In this document: positions 6,310-14,171 of the stretch, one piece after another | Layout: each line of letters begins with the position of its first letter | How positions within the stretch are numbered: the stretch's first letter is position 1 | Assembly (NCBI GenBank): GCA_012511095.1 | Contig: JAAZGT010000216.1 | Coordinates: 1-14,171 of the forward strand | Source: Alcaligenaceae bacterium | GTDB taxonomy: Bacteria; Pseudomonadota; Gammaproteobacteria; Burkholderiales; Burkholderiaceae_B | Direction: 5' to 3' | DNA length: 14,171 nucleotides | Notes under the pieces: generated by a model | The model's input: the letters and a program-made list of their open reading frames with translations, nothing else | What the model was told of the DNA's origin: nothing | The model's database searches: none | Made by a program: the position numbers and the translations under genes

Positions 6310-7809
6310 TTAGGCAGTACCACCTACGGTAAGGCCATCGATACGAATGGTTGGCATACCAACACCTACGGGTACGCTCTGACCATCTTTACCGCACGTA
6401 CCAACACCTGGGTCTAAATTAAGATCATTAGCCACCATCGAGACTTGGTTCATTGCTTCAATACCACTGCCAATCAAGGTGGCACCCTTAACTGGGTAAG
6501 TCACCTTACCGTTTTCGATACGATAGGCAACTGAAGCCGAGAAAACAAATTTACCGCTGGTAATGTCAACCTGACCACCACCAAAGTTGACTGCATAAAT
6601 ACCATCTTGGACTGATTCGATAATTTCTTGAGGATCTTTATCACCTGCCAACATATAGGTATTAGTCATACGTGGCATCGGTAAGTGAGCATAAGACTCA
6701 CGACGGCCGTTACCCGTTACTGTGGTATCCATAAGACGGGCATTAAGCGTATCTTGCATATAGCCACGTAACACACCGTCTTCAATCAGCACATTATGTT
6801 GAGTAGGATTACCCTCGTCATCAACATTGAGTGAACCGCGACGATCTTGCATGGTGCCATCGTCGATCACAGTGACGCCCTTAGAGGCAACTTGCTCACC
6901 GATACGACCTGAAAACACACTAGAACCTTTGCGATTAAAATCACCCTCTAGACCATGACCAACAGCTTCATGCAATAAGATACCAGGCCAACCAGATCCT
7001 AAAACAACGGTCATCTGCCCCGCTGGTGCTGGGCGCGACTCTAAGTTAATTAAGGCATCATCAACCGCACGATTGACATATTCGTCAATTAAGCTATCAG
7101 TGAAATAATTTAAGCCAAAACGACCACCGCCCCCAGCGGCAGCGCTTTCACGACGACCATTTTGCTCAACCACCACATTAACCGAAAGACGTACTAATGG
7201 GCGCACATCGGCCACTAAACGGCCATCGCTGCCTGCGATAAGCACGACATCACGGGTAGCTCCTAAACTCGCCATCACCTGAATCACACGCGGATCACGA
7301 GCACGGGCCACACGCTCAACTTTTTCTAATAAGGCAACCTTTTCCTCTGCGCTAAGCGAGTTTAAGGGGTCATCTGCCGTATAAAGGTTATGCGCTGTAA
7401 GTTTAGGTTGTACCTGAATCGCACGATCCTTGGCACCATGGGCAGCAATGGTCTTAACCGTCGTTGCTGCCTCTAACAAAGCCTCGGGAGACAGCGTATC
7501 GGAATAAGCGAAGGCTGTTTTTTCGTCAACCACTGCACGTACGCCAACACCCTGCTCAATATTAAAAGAGCCTGACTTCACAATGCCCTCATCGAGTGAC
7601 CAGCCCTCGCTACTACTGTATTGAAAATACAAATCTGCATAATCAACCTGATGGCTAAACATCTCTGCCATGGCTTGTTCAAGATGGTTGTCGTTGAGCC
7701 CCCATGGCTCTAATAACAAGGACTTAGCAATGCTCATTGAGCTCTCTGGGCTTGGCATAACTAATGATGTAGCCAACTGGGGCTCTTTAACTTGGCTTTG
7801 TAAACTCAT
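6310..7809 (-). CDS. tldD: Metalloprotease TldD
   Basis: Subunit of the cytoplasmic TldD/TldE zinc protease, which in E. coli trims the microcin B17 precursor, degrades unfolded peptides and affects CcdA antitoxin stability. Its 499 residues slightly exceed E. coli TldD (481). The N-terminal domain contains VDYADLYFQ (55-63) and the GVGVRAV strand (87-93). The metal site HEAVGH lies at 280-285 in WPGILLHEAVGHGLEGDF, with a Cys ligand candidate at C472 in GTCGKDGQ near the C-terminus. The extra length is an N-terminal extension; an internal ATG at 7737 (residue 25), preceded by AGAGAG, would give a more E. coli-like length, so the start is uncertain. It follows the DUF4136 lipoprotein gene by 36 bases, probably as one operon. 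The partner tldE (pmbA) is not in the window. Confidence 0.95.
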   Translation of the reverse strand: MSLQSQVKEPQLATSLVMPSPESSMSIAKSLLLEPWGLNDNHLEQAMAEMFSHQVDYADLYFQYSSSEGWSLDEGIVKSGSFNIEQGVGVRAVVDEKTAFAYSDTLSPEALLEAATTVKTIAAHGAKDRAIQVQPKLTAHNLYTADDPLNSLSAEEKVALLEKVERVARARDPRVIQVMASLGATRDVVLIAGSDGRLVADVRPLVRLSVNVVVEQNGRRESAAAGGGGRFGLNYFTDSLIDEYVNRAVDDALINLESRPAPAGQMTVVLGSGWPGILLHEAVGHGLEGDFNRKGSSVFSGRIGEQVASKGVTVIDDGTMQDRRGSLNVDDEGNPTQHNVLIEDGVLRGYMQDTLNARLMDTTVTGNGRRESYAHLPMPRMTNTYMLAGDKDPQEIIESVQDGIYAVNFGGGQVDITSGKFVFSASVAYRIENGKVTYPVKGATLIGSGIEAMNQVSMVANDLNLDPGVGTCGKDGQSVPVGVGMPTIRIDGLTVGGTA

Positions 7810-7845
7810 GTAAATCTAACTCTTATATTGCTTGTAATGATGTTG

Positions 7846-8586
7846 CTATGGTAGGTCACTATTTTTTAATAGCGACTCCTCTTGGTCAACTCGCTTGGTG
7901 CCCTGAGTATTAATGCTACCTGGGATTCCTAAACCGGCACCTGGTTGATCTAAATCAAAAACAACCTCTCTGACCTGTGTGCTTTGACCTGGGTAACCGT
8001 CAAATACGGCTGCCATTAGGTATGGCATCACCCTAACTAAAGGTGCTTGGCTGCTAGCTGCTACAGTAGACTGATAAACAGTTTGATTGTCAGCACGTCG
8101 ACTAAGTAATACTCTTAGGGTGTAATAGTTATAGCTAACCTCGGTCACCGTCGAGCTGGAATTATAAAACAACGACGGGTGGAACATCATATTCATACCA
8201 CCGTAGTAACGACTACCTGACCAATACCCAAAACCCATATAAGGGTAGAAAAAGAAAGGATCGTTATAAGTTTCTTGGACTAGCTGTTGACGACGCTCTG
8301 TTTTATAAAAGAAATCAACGATATAATCTGCAGTCTTTTCAGAAGTGGCTTGATATAAACCAGTGCGCGGCATATGTTGCTGTAATAAATTTGCATAGGC
8401 ACTGCGCTCAAGATCTTGAGTATCGGCCTTTCTAAAGGCATAAGTACCCTTAGGGGCTACACCACCTAACTGCTGAAACACCTCTTGTTGCACCGTAAAA
8501 GTATTACTTGTAGCACAAGCGGTTAAAAAAACCAGTAAAGAAAGCGCAAAAAAGCGCCACAGTCTTTGAAAACTAAAATTATTCAT
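7846..8586 (-). CDS. DUF4136-type lipoprotein
   Basis: A predicted lipid-anchored envelope protein of unknown function, 246 residues. The signal peptide runs from basic R8/R11 through the hydrophobic stretch 12-22 to the lipobox L-T-A-C with Cys24; A25 at +2 predicts outer-membrane sorting. The body resembles DUF4136 proteins: an early GTYAFRKAD strand, then ADYIVDFFYKTERR (86-99), and a late YQSTVAASSQ block (171-180). Between them lies an aromatic and Gly-rich patch (107-143, including FFFYPYMGFGYWSG). The C-terminal tail from about 212 is polar and probably disordered. AGAGGA lies 7 bases before the ATG, and a TACAAT -10-like hexamer (8624-8619) stands upstream. It is divergent from pepN and 36 bases ahead of tldD. 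Lipoprotein status is firm; the domain name is from memory and no function is assigned. Confidence 0.82.
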   Translation of the reverse strand: MNNFSFQRLWRFFALSLLVFLTACATSNTFTVQQEVFQQLGGVAPKGTYAFRKADTQDLERSAYANLLQQHMPRTGLYQATSEKTADYIVDFFYKTERRQQLVQETYNDPFFFYPYMGFGYWSGSRYYGGMNMMFHPSLFYNSSSTVTEVSYNYYTLRVLLSRRADNQTVYQSTVAASSQAPLVRVMPYLMAAVFDGYPGQSTQVREVVFDLDQPGAGLGIPGSINTQGTKRVDQEESLLKNSDLP

Positions 8587-8683
8587 CGCTCTATCCTCTA
8601 TCGTATTGAGGCTTATTCATTGTATTAGCATTTACTGCTTGAAAATTTCTTTGTTAAATTTAAGTAGATAAAATTTTATGCTG

Positions 8684-8712
8684 TTTAGTACCCTGTACGA
8701 TTAACTTATAAT
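8684..8712 (+). promoter_or_regulatory. Candidate promoter for pepN-fbp
   Basis: A perfect TATAAT (8707-8712) lies 17 bases after TTTAGT (8684-8689, 3 of 6 to -35). Transcription would start near 8719, about 42 bases before the pepN ATG. The -10 is good and the -35 weak. Confidence 0.42.
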
Positions 8713-8760
8713 AACCAACATAGTACAAATATAACGCCAAACAACTACTCGATTTATTTT

Positions 8761-11472
8761 ATGACTAAAAAGCAAACCACCACTATTTATCGCGACGATT
8801 ACCAAGCCTATCCATTTGAGATTACTAAAGTGAGCTTAGAGTTCAATTTAGACGCCAATAAGACCCGTGTCAATAGTACTTTACAAGTACAAAGCAAAGG
8901 CGAACAACCCCATGATATGTACCTAAATGGTGAGGAGCTTGAGCTTATCGAAATCTCTCGCAACGGTTCAGCACTTGCCGCTGATGAATACCATTTAGAT
9001 GAGGACGGTTTGACTATTTTCAACTGCTCGGGTGATTTTGAACTTCGTATCAGTTGTAGCAATCAGCCAGAAAATAACAAAACACTTATGGGCTTATATC
9101 GCTCAGGTGGTCATTTTTATACCCAATGTGAGGCTGAGGGTTTTAGACGTATTACCTTTTACCCAGACAGGCCCGATGTGATGAGTGAGTTTGAGGTGAC
9201 TCTGTGCGCTCTTAAAAATGACTACCCTATTTTATTATCCAATGGTAATTTGTTAAGCCAAGAGGATTTACCCGATGGCTATCACCAGGCGACTTGGCAT
9301 GACCCTTTTAGAAAACCGGCTTATTTATTTGCTTTAGTAGCGGGTGATTTTGATTTACGTGAAAAAATGACCCCACTAGCTGATGGTCGTGAGGTGTTAT
9401 TACAAATTTATAGCGATAAGGGCACTTACAAGCAAACTAAATGGGCTTTAGAATGCTTAGAGCGCTCCATTCGTTGGGACGAAGACCGCTTTGATCTGAG
9501 TTTAGATCTAGAGCGTTTTATGATTGTTGCCGTGGGCGATTTTAATATGGGCGCCATGGAAAATAAGGGGTTAAATATTTTTAACACTGCTTATGTGCTC
9601 GCTGACCCACACACTGCCACCGATGATAACTACGCCGATGTAGAAGCTGTTATAGGTCATGAGTATTTCCATAACTGGACTGGCAACCGTGTTACCTGCC
9701 GTGATTGGTTCCAACTAAGCCTCAAAGAGGGATTAACAGTATTTAGAGAGCAAGAGTTCTCAGCTGATATGAAGAGCCTTGGTCTAACTGAAGACGAGGC
9801 TAAGACAGCCCGTGCTGTCAAACGCATCGATGACGTTAACCGCCTTAAAACCTTCCAGTTTCCTGAGGATGCTAGCCCCATGGCGCACCCCATCCGTCCT
9901 AATAGCTACGAGGAAATAAGTAATTTCTACACCTACACCATTTATGAAAAAGGTGCTGAGGTAATTCGTATGCTGCACACTATTTTGGGCGAAGAGACTT
10001 TCCAACAGGGCATTAAAGAGTATTTTCGTCGTCACGATGGTCAAGCCGTCACTTGTGATGACTTTGTAGATGCCATGGAATGGGCCTATCAACAAAGACA
10101 AGCCGACGCCGATTTAACCGTATTTAAACGCTGGTATCAGCAAGCAGGCACCCCTAAAGTAAGTATCAAAACACATTATGACGCCTCAGCCCAAACTCTT
10201 ACTTTAAGCATGAAGCAAAGTTGTGAAAAAGTTGGCGTTGAAACACTCTCAAATGATTTTGTAAAACTACCTTTCCATATTCCGATTGCTATTGCTCTAA
10301 TTGATATTGAGGGCAAGCCCGTATCGTTTGAGTTTAATGGGGGTCATTACAATGAGGTCCTACTGCACTTAAAAGAAGAAAGTCAGGACTTTGTTTTTGA
10401 ACGTGTCAGTCATGATGTGATTCCATCAATTTTGAGAAACTTCTCAGCACCGGTCATTATTGACTATGATTACAGCCCAGAGGAGCTGATGACTCTGGCT
10501 GCTCATGACAGCGATCACTTCAATCGTTGGGAGGCAGTACAAATCATAGCGACTAATGAAATCAAACGCATATATGCTTTAGAAAATCTCAATGACTATG
10601 ATGCCAAGACCCTACCTGTTAATCAGCAAGTCATTGATTTATGGCGTAAAAACTTACTCGACCCAGCTTTAGATTCAGCCTATCGCGCGGTTTTATTGAC
10701 CCTACCAGGCATTAAAATCATTTTAGAACAAATTGAAAGTGTCGATCCGCAACGCTTAGCTCAGGCTTATGAGCTATTGGAACAGGCCTTAGCGCATCAA
10801 CTTCAAAAGGATTGGTGGGCAACTTATGTTGAAAACAACATTGATGCGCCTTACAAGGTAAATGCAATTGAGTCTGGTCATCGTCATCTCAAAAATTTAG
10901 CGCTCAAGCAATTAGTAGCCATTCAACACCCTGATGCCGTTGAGGTTAGCAAAACACAATTCGAAGCTGCCGATAATATTACGGATCGTTTAGCTGCATT
11001 AAGCGCGATTATTAATTTCATTGATGTTCAATGGGATTCCTTACCATTAAAAAGTTTTTATGAATCCTACCAACATAATGCCTTGGCCATTGATAAGTGG
11101 TTTGCTGTTCAAGCCGCATCGCGTCAAACTGAGTTAAAAGACATTAAGGGTTTAATGGCACACCCAGCCTTTAACCTCACTAATCCAAACCGTGCTCGTG
11201 CATTGATTTTTCAGTTCTGTTTAAATAATATCCGAGGATTTCATCGCGAAGATGGTGAATCTTATCTATTTTGGGCTGATCAGGTTTTACAAATCGACGA
11301 GTTTAACCCTGAGATTTCCGCTCGCTTAGCCCGTGTTTTGGATAATTGGACGCACTATGCTGAACCGTACCAATCACAGATGAAAAAAGCGCTTGAACAA
11401 ATTGCAGCACAAGATACCATCTCTAAAAACTTGCGTGAGGTCGTCACTAAGACCTTGAGCATTACACGCTAA
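8761..11472 (+). CDS. pepN: Aminopeptidase N (M1 family)
   Basis: A cytoplasmic zinc aminopeptidase that removes N-terminal residues in the final steps of protein breakdown. The 903 residues are slightly longer than E. coli PepN (870) but collinear. The substrate-anchoring GAMEN motif lies at 264-268. The zinc motif is HEYFH (300-304) with the third ligand E323 in LKEGLTVF and catalytic E301. The transition-state Tyr is in TIYEKGAEVIRM. QCEAEGFRRITFYPDRPDV in the N-terminal domain and the long helical C-terminal domain are as in PepN. Relative to E. coli there is an insert of about ten residues near 342-350 (LTEDEAKTA) just after the zinc helix. No Shine-Dalgarno sequence precedes the ATG, although MTKKQTTTIYRDDYQAYPFEI aligns well with PepN N-termini. 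fbp follows after 34 bases. Confidence 0.97.
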   Translation: MTKKQTTTIYRDDYQAYPFEITKVSLEFNLDANKTRVNSTLQVQSKGEQPHDMYLNGEELELIEISRNGSALAADEYHLDEDGLTIFNCSGDFELRISCSNQPENNKTLMGLYRSGGHFYTQCEAEGFRRITFYPDRPDVMSEFEVTLCALKNDYPILLSNGNLLSQEDLPDGYHQATWHDPFRKPAYLFALVAGDFDLREKMTPLADGREVLLQIYSDKGTYKQTKWALECLERSIRWDEDRFDLSLDLERFMIVAVGDFNMGAMENKGLNIFNTAYVLADPHTATDDNYADVEAVIGHEYFHNWTGNRVTCRDWFQLSLKEGLTVFREQEFSADMKSLGLTEDEAKTARAVKRIDDVNRLKTFQFPEDASPMAHPIRPNSYEEISNFYTYTIYEKGAEVIRMLHTILGEETFQQGIKEYFRRHDGQAVTCDDFVDAMEWAYQQRQADADLTVFKRWYQQAGTPKVSIKTHYDASAQTLTLSMKQSCEKVGVETLSNDFVKLPFHIPIAIALIDIEGKPVSFEFNGGHYNEVLLHLKEESQDFVFERVSHDVIPSILRNFSAPVIIDYDYSPEELMTLAAHDSDHFNRWEAVQIIATNEIKRIYALENLNDYDAKTLPVNQQVIDLWRKNLLDPALDSAYRAVLLTLPGIKIILEQIESVDPQRLAQAYELLEQALAHQLQKDWWATYVENNIDAPYKVNAIESGHRHLKNLALKQLVAIQHPDAVEVSKTQFEAADNITDRLAALSAIINFIDVQWDSLPLKSFYESYQHNALAIDKWFAVQAASRQTELKDIKGLMAHPAFNLTNPNRARALIFQFCLNNIRGFHREDGESYLFWADQVLQIDEFNPEISARLARVLDNWTHYAEPYQSQMKKALEQIAAQDTISKNLREVVTKTLSITR

Positions 11473-11506
11473 AGAATATCATTGAACATTATTTTTAGGA
11501 AAAAGC

Positions 11507-12508
11507 ATGTCAAATACTAAATTTTCTGACTATTTGGCTTCATTACAAAGTCAACAACACATTAATCAAGAGCTTTCTGAACTCTTATTATCCATTACCG
11601 ACTCCTGCAAAATCATTAGTAATAAAGTAGCTAAAGGTGCATTAGCAGGTGTGTTAGGTAGCTTGGGCTCAGAGAACGTGCAAGGTGAGGTACAAAAAAA
11701 GCTCGATGTAATCGCCAATGATATTTTATTAGAAGAAAATGCTAAGAGCGGCTTACTTGCAGGCATTGCCTCTGAGGAAATGGATGAGTTTTACAGTCTA
11801 AAAAATGCTGAGAAAACTGGTGACTATTTATTGCTTTTTGACCCCTTAGATGGCTCATCGAATATTGATATTAACGCCTCTATTGGTACGATTTTTTCTA
11901 TTTTAAAATCACCCCATGGTGCTGCGGATTTAACAGAAAAAGACTTTTTACAAGCAGGTCATCAGCAAGTTGCCGCAGGTTATGCCATCTATGGACCACA
12001 AACCATTTTAATTTTAAGCGTAGGTCAAGGTGTGGTTGGTTTTACCTATGACAAGGAAGTTGATGAATGGCTTCTAACTCACGATGACATTACCATTCCC
12101 GAAGAGACGCAAGAATTTGCTATTAATATGTCCAATCACAGACATTGGGCAGAACCTGTTCGTCAATACATCAATGATTGCCTAGCGGGTGAAACAGGTC
12201 CTCGTAAGAAAAACTTTAATATGCGCTGGATTGCTTCAATGGTGGCTGATGTGCACCGTATTCTTATGCGTGGCGGTATTTTTATGTACCCATGGGATGC
12301 TAGAGAGCCCCAAAAAGCAGGTAAATTACGTCTAATGTACGAAGCCAACCCAATGAGCTTCTTAGTTGAGCAAGCGGGGGGCGCCTCTACCGATTGTAAG
12401 CAGCGCATCCTCGATATTGATCCTAGCGAATTGCACCAACGTGTTGGCGTCTGCTTAGGCTCTAAAAAAGAGGTTGAGTTGGTAATGAAATATCACCAAG
12501 AGCAATAA
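11507..12508 (+). CDS. fbp: Fructose-1,6-bisphosphatase class I
   Basis: A cytoplasmic enzyme that hydrolyses fructose 1,6-bisphosphate to fructose 6-phosphate, the committed step of gluconeogenesis. Its 333 residues equal the family length (E. coli 332). The metal-binding acid residues lie in ASEEMDE (88-94), DPLDGSSN (112-119, with D112 and D115) and E279 in MYEANP. The sugar-phosphate and monomer-interface regions are seen in NFNMRWIASMVADVHRIL (236-253) and GGIFMYPWD (256-264). AGGA (11497-11500) lies 6 bases before the ATG. It is the second gene after pepN, with a 34-base gap and no terminator between, so the two are likely co-transcribed. A strong hairpin terminator follows directly. 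The call is firm; AMP or other allosteric control cannot be read with certainty. Confidence 0.97.
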   Translation: MSNTKFSDYLASLQSQQHINQELSELLLSITDSCKIISNKVAKGALAGVLGSLGSENVQGEVQKKLDVIANDILLEENAKSGLLAGIASEEMDEFYSLKNAEKTGDYLLLFDPLDGSSNIDINASIGTIFSILKSPHGAADLTEKDFLQAGHQQVAAGYAIYGPQTILILSVGQGVVGFTYDKEVDEWLLTHDDITIPEETQEFAINMSNHRHWAEPVRQYINDCLAGETGPRKKNFNMRWIASMVADVHRILMRGGIFMYPWDAREPQKAGKLRLMYEANPMSFLVEQAGGASTDCKQRILDIDPSELHQRVGVCLGSKKEVELVMKYHQEQ

Positions 12509-12512
12509 GATC

Positions 12513-12551
12513 AAATAGAGCAGCTTAAATTAATAAGCTGCTCTATTTTTT
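12513..12551 (+). terminator. Intrinsic terminator of pepN-fbp
   Basis: AAATAGAGCAGCTTA (12513-12527) pairs perfectly over 15 bp with TAAGCTGCTCTATTT (12534-12548) around a 6-base loop, and is followed by more T to 12551. It starts 4 bases after the fbp stop. On the opposite strand the U-tract is only the three bases within the stem, so it is at best a weak stop for the convergent quinone oxidoreductase gene. Confidence 0.9.
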
Positions 12552-12565
12552 CAAATGATTTAAAA

Positions 12566-13549
12566 CTAAAGCGTTAAGATAGTCGAACCTGTGGTACGAC
12601 CTGCAGCCAAATCGGCATGCGCTTTAGCCACATCGAGCAAAGGTACTTTTTGATCGATTCGGATCTTAATATTACCCGACACAACTTGTTCAAATAACTC
12701 ATCTGCTGCTTCTTGCATCGTTTCGCGCGTTGGCACATAAGCACCAACCGAAGGACGAGTCACATAAAGCGACCCCTTGGTCGCAAGAATACCTAAATTA
12801 ACACCCGTCACTGCACCTGAGGCATTACCGTAGCTCACTAATAAGCCACGTGGTCGTAAGCAATCTAAAGAAATTTCAAAGGTATCTTTACCCACGCCAT
12901 CGTAGACCACCGGTAATTTCTCACCATTGGTCAACTCAATTACACGCGCTACGACATCCTCTTCTTTGTAGTTAATCATTTCCCAAGCGCCGTGCTCCTT
13001 GGCAAGGGCAATCTTCTCGACACTGGATGCGGTACCAATAACCTTAACACCTAAGGCCTTGGCCCATTGCGTCGCAATTAAGCCCACACCACCTGCAGCC
13101 GCATGTAATAAAATCGTCTCACCTGCTTGTACCCTATAGGTTTGGCGTAATAAATACCAAGCTGTTAGCCCCTTAAGCATAATTGCTGCACCCTCTTCAA
13201 AAGAGATTTCATCGGGCAATTTAACCACTTGGAAACCTGGTACATTGCGTACCAACGCATAAGCACCTAGAGGACTTTGACCGTAGGCCACACGATCGCC
13301 TACTTTTAGATGCTCAACCTCGCTACCCACTGCAGTCACTACACCGCTGGCCTCAAAGCCAAGGCCATGAGGCAAGGGATTATCATAAAGGCCAGTGCGA
13401 AAATAAATATCAATAAAATTTAGACCAATTGCCTTTTGCTCAATTTGCACCTCATGAGCAGCAGGCGCCTCAACCACCGTATCAACCCACTCCATTACCG
13501 ATGGTTCGCCATGGTTTTTAATCTCTATTTTCTTTGTTTGTATAGTCAT
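12566..13549 (-). CDS. qor: NADPH:quinone oxidoreductase, zinc-independent MDR family
   Basis: A cytoplasmic medium-chain reductase of the quinone oxidoreductase (zeta-crystallin-like) type, which reduces quinones with NADPH. With the ATG at 13549 it has 327 residues, the same as E. coli QorA. The N-terminal GroES-like domain contains NFIDIYFRTGLY (44-55) and GFEASGVV (64-71). The Rossmann motif HAAAGGVGLIATQWAK lies at 149-164, and YDGVGKDTF follows in the nucleotide domain. The structural and catalytic zinc Cys clusters of alcohol dehydrogenases are absent. The frame opens further to an ATG at 13594, but AGAGGAG (13564-13558) sits 8 bases before the 13549 ATG and sequence homology begins there, so I chose it. 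It is convergent with fbp and divergent from a MarR regulator. Family firm; physiological quinone unknown. Confidence 0.93.
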   Translation of the reverse strand: MTIQTKKIEIKNHGEPSVMEWVDTVVEAPAAHEVQIEQKAIGLNFIDIYFRTGLYDNPLPHGLGFEASGVVTAVGSEVEHLKVGDRVAYGQSPLGAYALVRNVPGFQVVKLPDEISFEEGAAIMLKGLTAWYLLRQTYRVQAGETILLHAAAGGVGLIATQWAKALGVKVIGTASSVEKIALAKEHGAWEMINYKEEDVVARVIELTNGEKLPVVYDGVGKDTFEISLDCLRPRGLLVSYGNASGAVTGVNLGILATKGSLYVTRPSVGAYVPTRETMQEAADELFEQVVSGNIKIRIDQKVPLLDVAKAHADLAAGRTTGSTILTL

Positions 13550-13557
13550 CAAGCGTT

Positions 13558-13564
13558 CTCCTCT
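13558..13564 (-). promoter_or_regulatory. Ribosome binding site deciding the quinone oxidoreductase start
   Basis: AGAGGAG on the minus strand lies 8 bases before the ATG at 13549. The upstream in-frame ATG at 13594 has no such site. This selects the shorter, 327-residue protein. Confidence 0.8.
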
Positions 13565-13654
13565 AAGTACTAAATAATTAAAGGGATTATCCATATATAA
13601 TTACTAAAAATATAGATAAATAATCTTTAACTACCTATTTTTAATGCTAATTTA

Positions 13655-13729
13655 ATCTTATAAGATGTAAACTGCATAAAGCATAAACTATATAAATAGT
13701 AGCACGCTTAATAACCCCTCTTTGTTATT
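13655..13729. promoter_or_regulatory. Palindrome cluster in the qor/marR divergent region
   Basis: Three inverted repeats lie upstream of the MarR-family gene. The first is a perfect 12-bp palindrome ATCTTATAAGAT (13655-13666). The second has ACTAT/ATAGT arms with a 4-base centre (13687-13700). The third has AATAAC/GTTATT arms with an 8-base centre (13710-13729). A tandem 7-base repeat GCATAAA (13674-13687) lies among them, and TATAAA (13691-13696) is a possible -10 for the regulator. MarR proteins usually bind short AT-rich palindromes near their own promoter, so these are operator candidates by position and shape only. Confidence 0.35.
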
Positions 13730-13744
13730 GAGTTTTACAACAAA

Positions 13745-14171
13745 ATGATGAAACACATTACATTAGACACTAACTCAACCATCAACAACGATAAAAACGC
13801 CGGCAATATAATGCGTTTGCTTAATAAATCGATTGTTGAGCAACTAGATAATGGTCTTTTACCTTTAGGCCTAACTGGCGCTCAGTGGCGACCCATTCTC
13901 TTACTTGACTCAGGTAAGGTTAATACGGCGGCCCAACTTGCTGAGCTGATTGGCGTCGACACTGGGGCAATGACTCGTACCCTCAATCGACTTGAAGCCA
14001 AGGGCTTGATTAAACGCGAACGCTCTAAAACAGATAAGCGTGTAGTGAAACTGGCTTTGACTGAGAAAAGCCACCATTTACGAGCCGAAATTATTAAAAC
14101 GATTGAGGAAATGTTAAACCAGTATTTTGCTTGCTTCTCAAAAGAGGAATTTGAGTTATTTACCAAGCTCA
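13745..14171 (+). CDS. MarR-family transcriptional regulator, 3' end beyond the window
   Basis: The first 142 residues of a MarR-type winged-helix DNA-binding protein are present; the frame is still open at the edge and the C-terminal dimerisation helix is incomplete (the family is about 140-170 residues). LTGAQWRPILLL (43-54) is the helix before the reader. TAAQLAELIGVDTGAMTRTLNRLEAKGLIKR (61-91) is the helix-turn-helix. The wing follows with the conserved D97-x-R99 in TDKRVVKLALTEK. Such proteins normally repress an adjacent operon and respond to phenolic or other small ligands. The start is uncertain: two consecutive ATG codons (13745, 13748) and a further one at residue 23, none with a clear ribosome site. 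It is divergent from qor, which may be a target; an efflux operon further right is also common for this family. The ligand is unknown. Confidence 0.9.
   Translation, partial: MMKHITLDTNSTINNDKNAGNIMRLLNKSIVEQLDNGLLPLGLTGAQWRPILLLDSGKVNTAAQLAELIGVDTGAMTRTLNRLEAKGLIKRERSKTDKRVVKLALTEKSHHLRAEIIKTIEEMLNQYFACFSKEEFELFTKL

Noticed and set aside
9784..10101. Open frame of 105 codons on the minus strand inside pepN
   Set aside because: It lies opposite a conserved region of aminopeptidase N and shows no family features or ribosome site.
13550..13594. Upstream ATG start at 13594 for the quinone oxidoreductase
   Set aside because: A strong AGAGGAG site lies 8 bases before the ATG at 13549, and the shorter form has the usual family length.
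13882..14166. Open frame on the minus strand at the right edge
   Set aside because: The plus strand here encodes a recognisable MarR winged helix; the minus frame is its shadow.
1..14171. CRISPR array, insertion sequence, tRNA, riboswitch or defence system
   Set aside because: No spaced direct repeats, transposase frames, tRNA-like cloverleaf or defence proteins were seen; all sizeable frames are accounted for by housekeeping genes of uniform composition.

Overview
The window reads as ordinary chromosome of a betaproteobacterium, most likely a low-GC member of the Burkholderiales near the Alcaligenaceae. Three things point there: a cytochrome c' that closely resembles my memory of the Alcaligenes protein, the neighbour pairs tldD/aroG and pepN/fbp, and a betaproteobacterial-looking MnmA. 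GC content is in the low forties percent by eye and even across all genes. I see no insertion sequence, phage gene, CRISPR array, tRNA or rRNA, and no compositional island. Genus is not resolvable from the sequence.

Layout. At the left edge lies a complete 48-residue entericidin-type lipoprotein (minus), divergent from a lone AtoE short-chain fatty acid transporter (plus). A strong two-way terminator separates atoE from a convergent cytochrome c' gene (minus). Next comes a long block on the minus strand, transcribed right to left: a DUF4136 lipoprotein and tldD, then aroG (DAHP synthase), then mnmA and purB. The right third is on the plus strand: pepN followed by fbp, closed by a strong hairpin terminator. 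It is convergent with a zinc-independent quinone oxidoreductase (minus), which is divergent from a MarR-family regulator that runs off the right edge.

How the genes relate. Most encode core metabolism and quality control: first step of aromatic amino-acid synthesis (aroG), purine synthesis (purB), tRNA 2-thiolation (mnmA), gluconeogenesis (fbp), peptide turnover (pepN, tldD). The envelope and stress side consists of the entericidin lipoprotein, the DUF4136 lipoprotein, the periplasmic NO-binding cytochrome c' and the qor/marR divergent pair. Likely transcription units are lipoprotein-tldD, mnmA-purB (18-base gap) and pepN-fbp (34-base gap).

I found no convincing new biological system. The points most worth checking are regulatory: a terminator-like hairpin squeezed between aroG and mnmA, a 12-bp perfect dyad between purB and the cytochrome c' gene, and several palindromes between qor and marR. 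One protein-level point stands out: a Phe at the distal heme position of cytochrome c'. No stretch longer than 300 bases lacks a gene.
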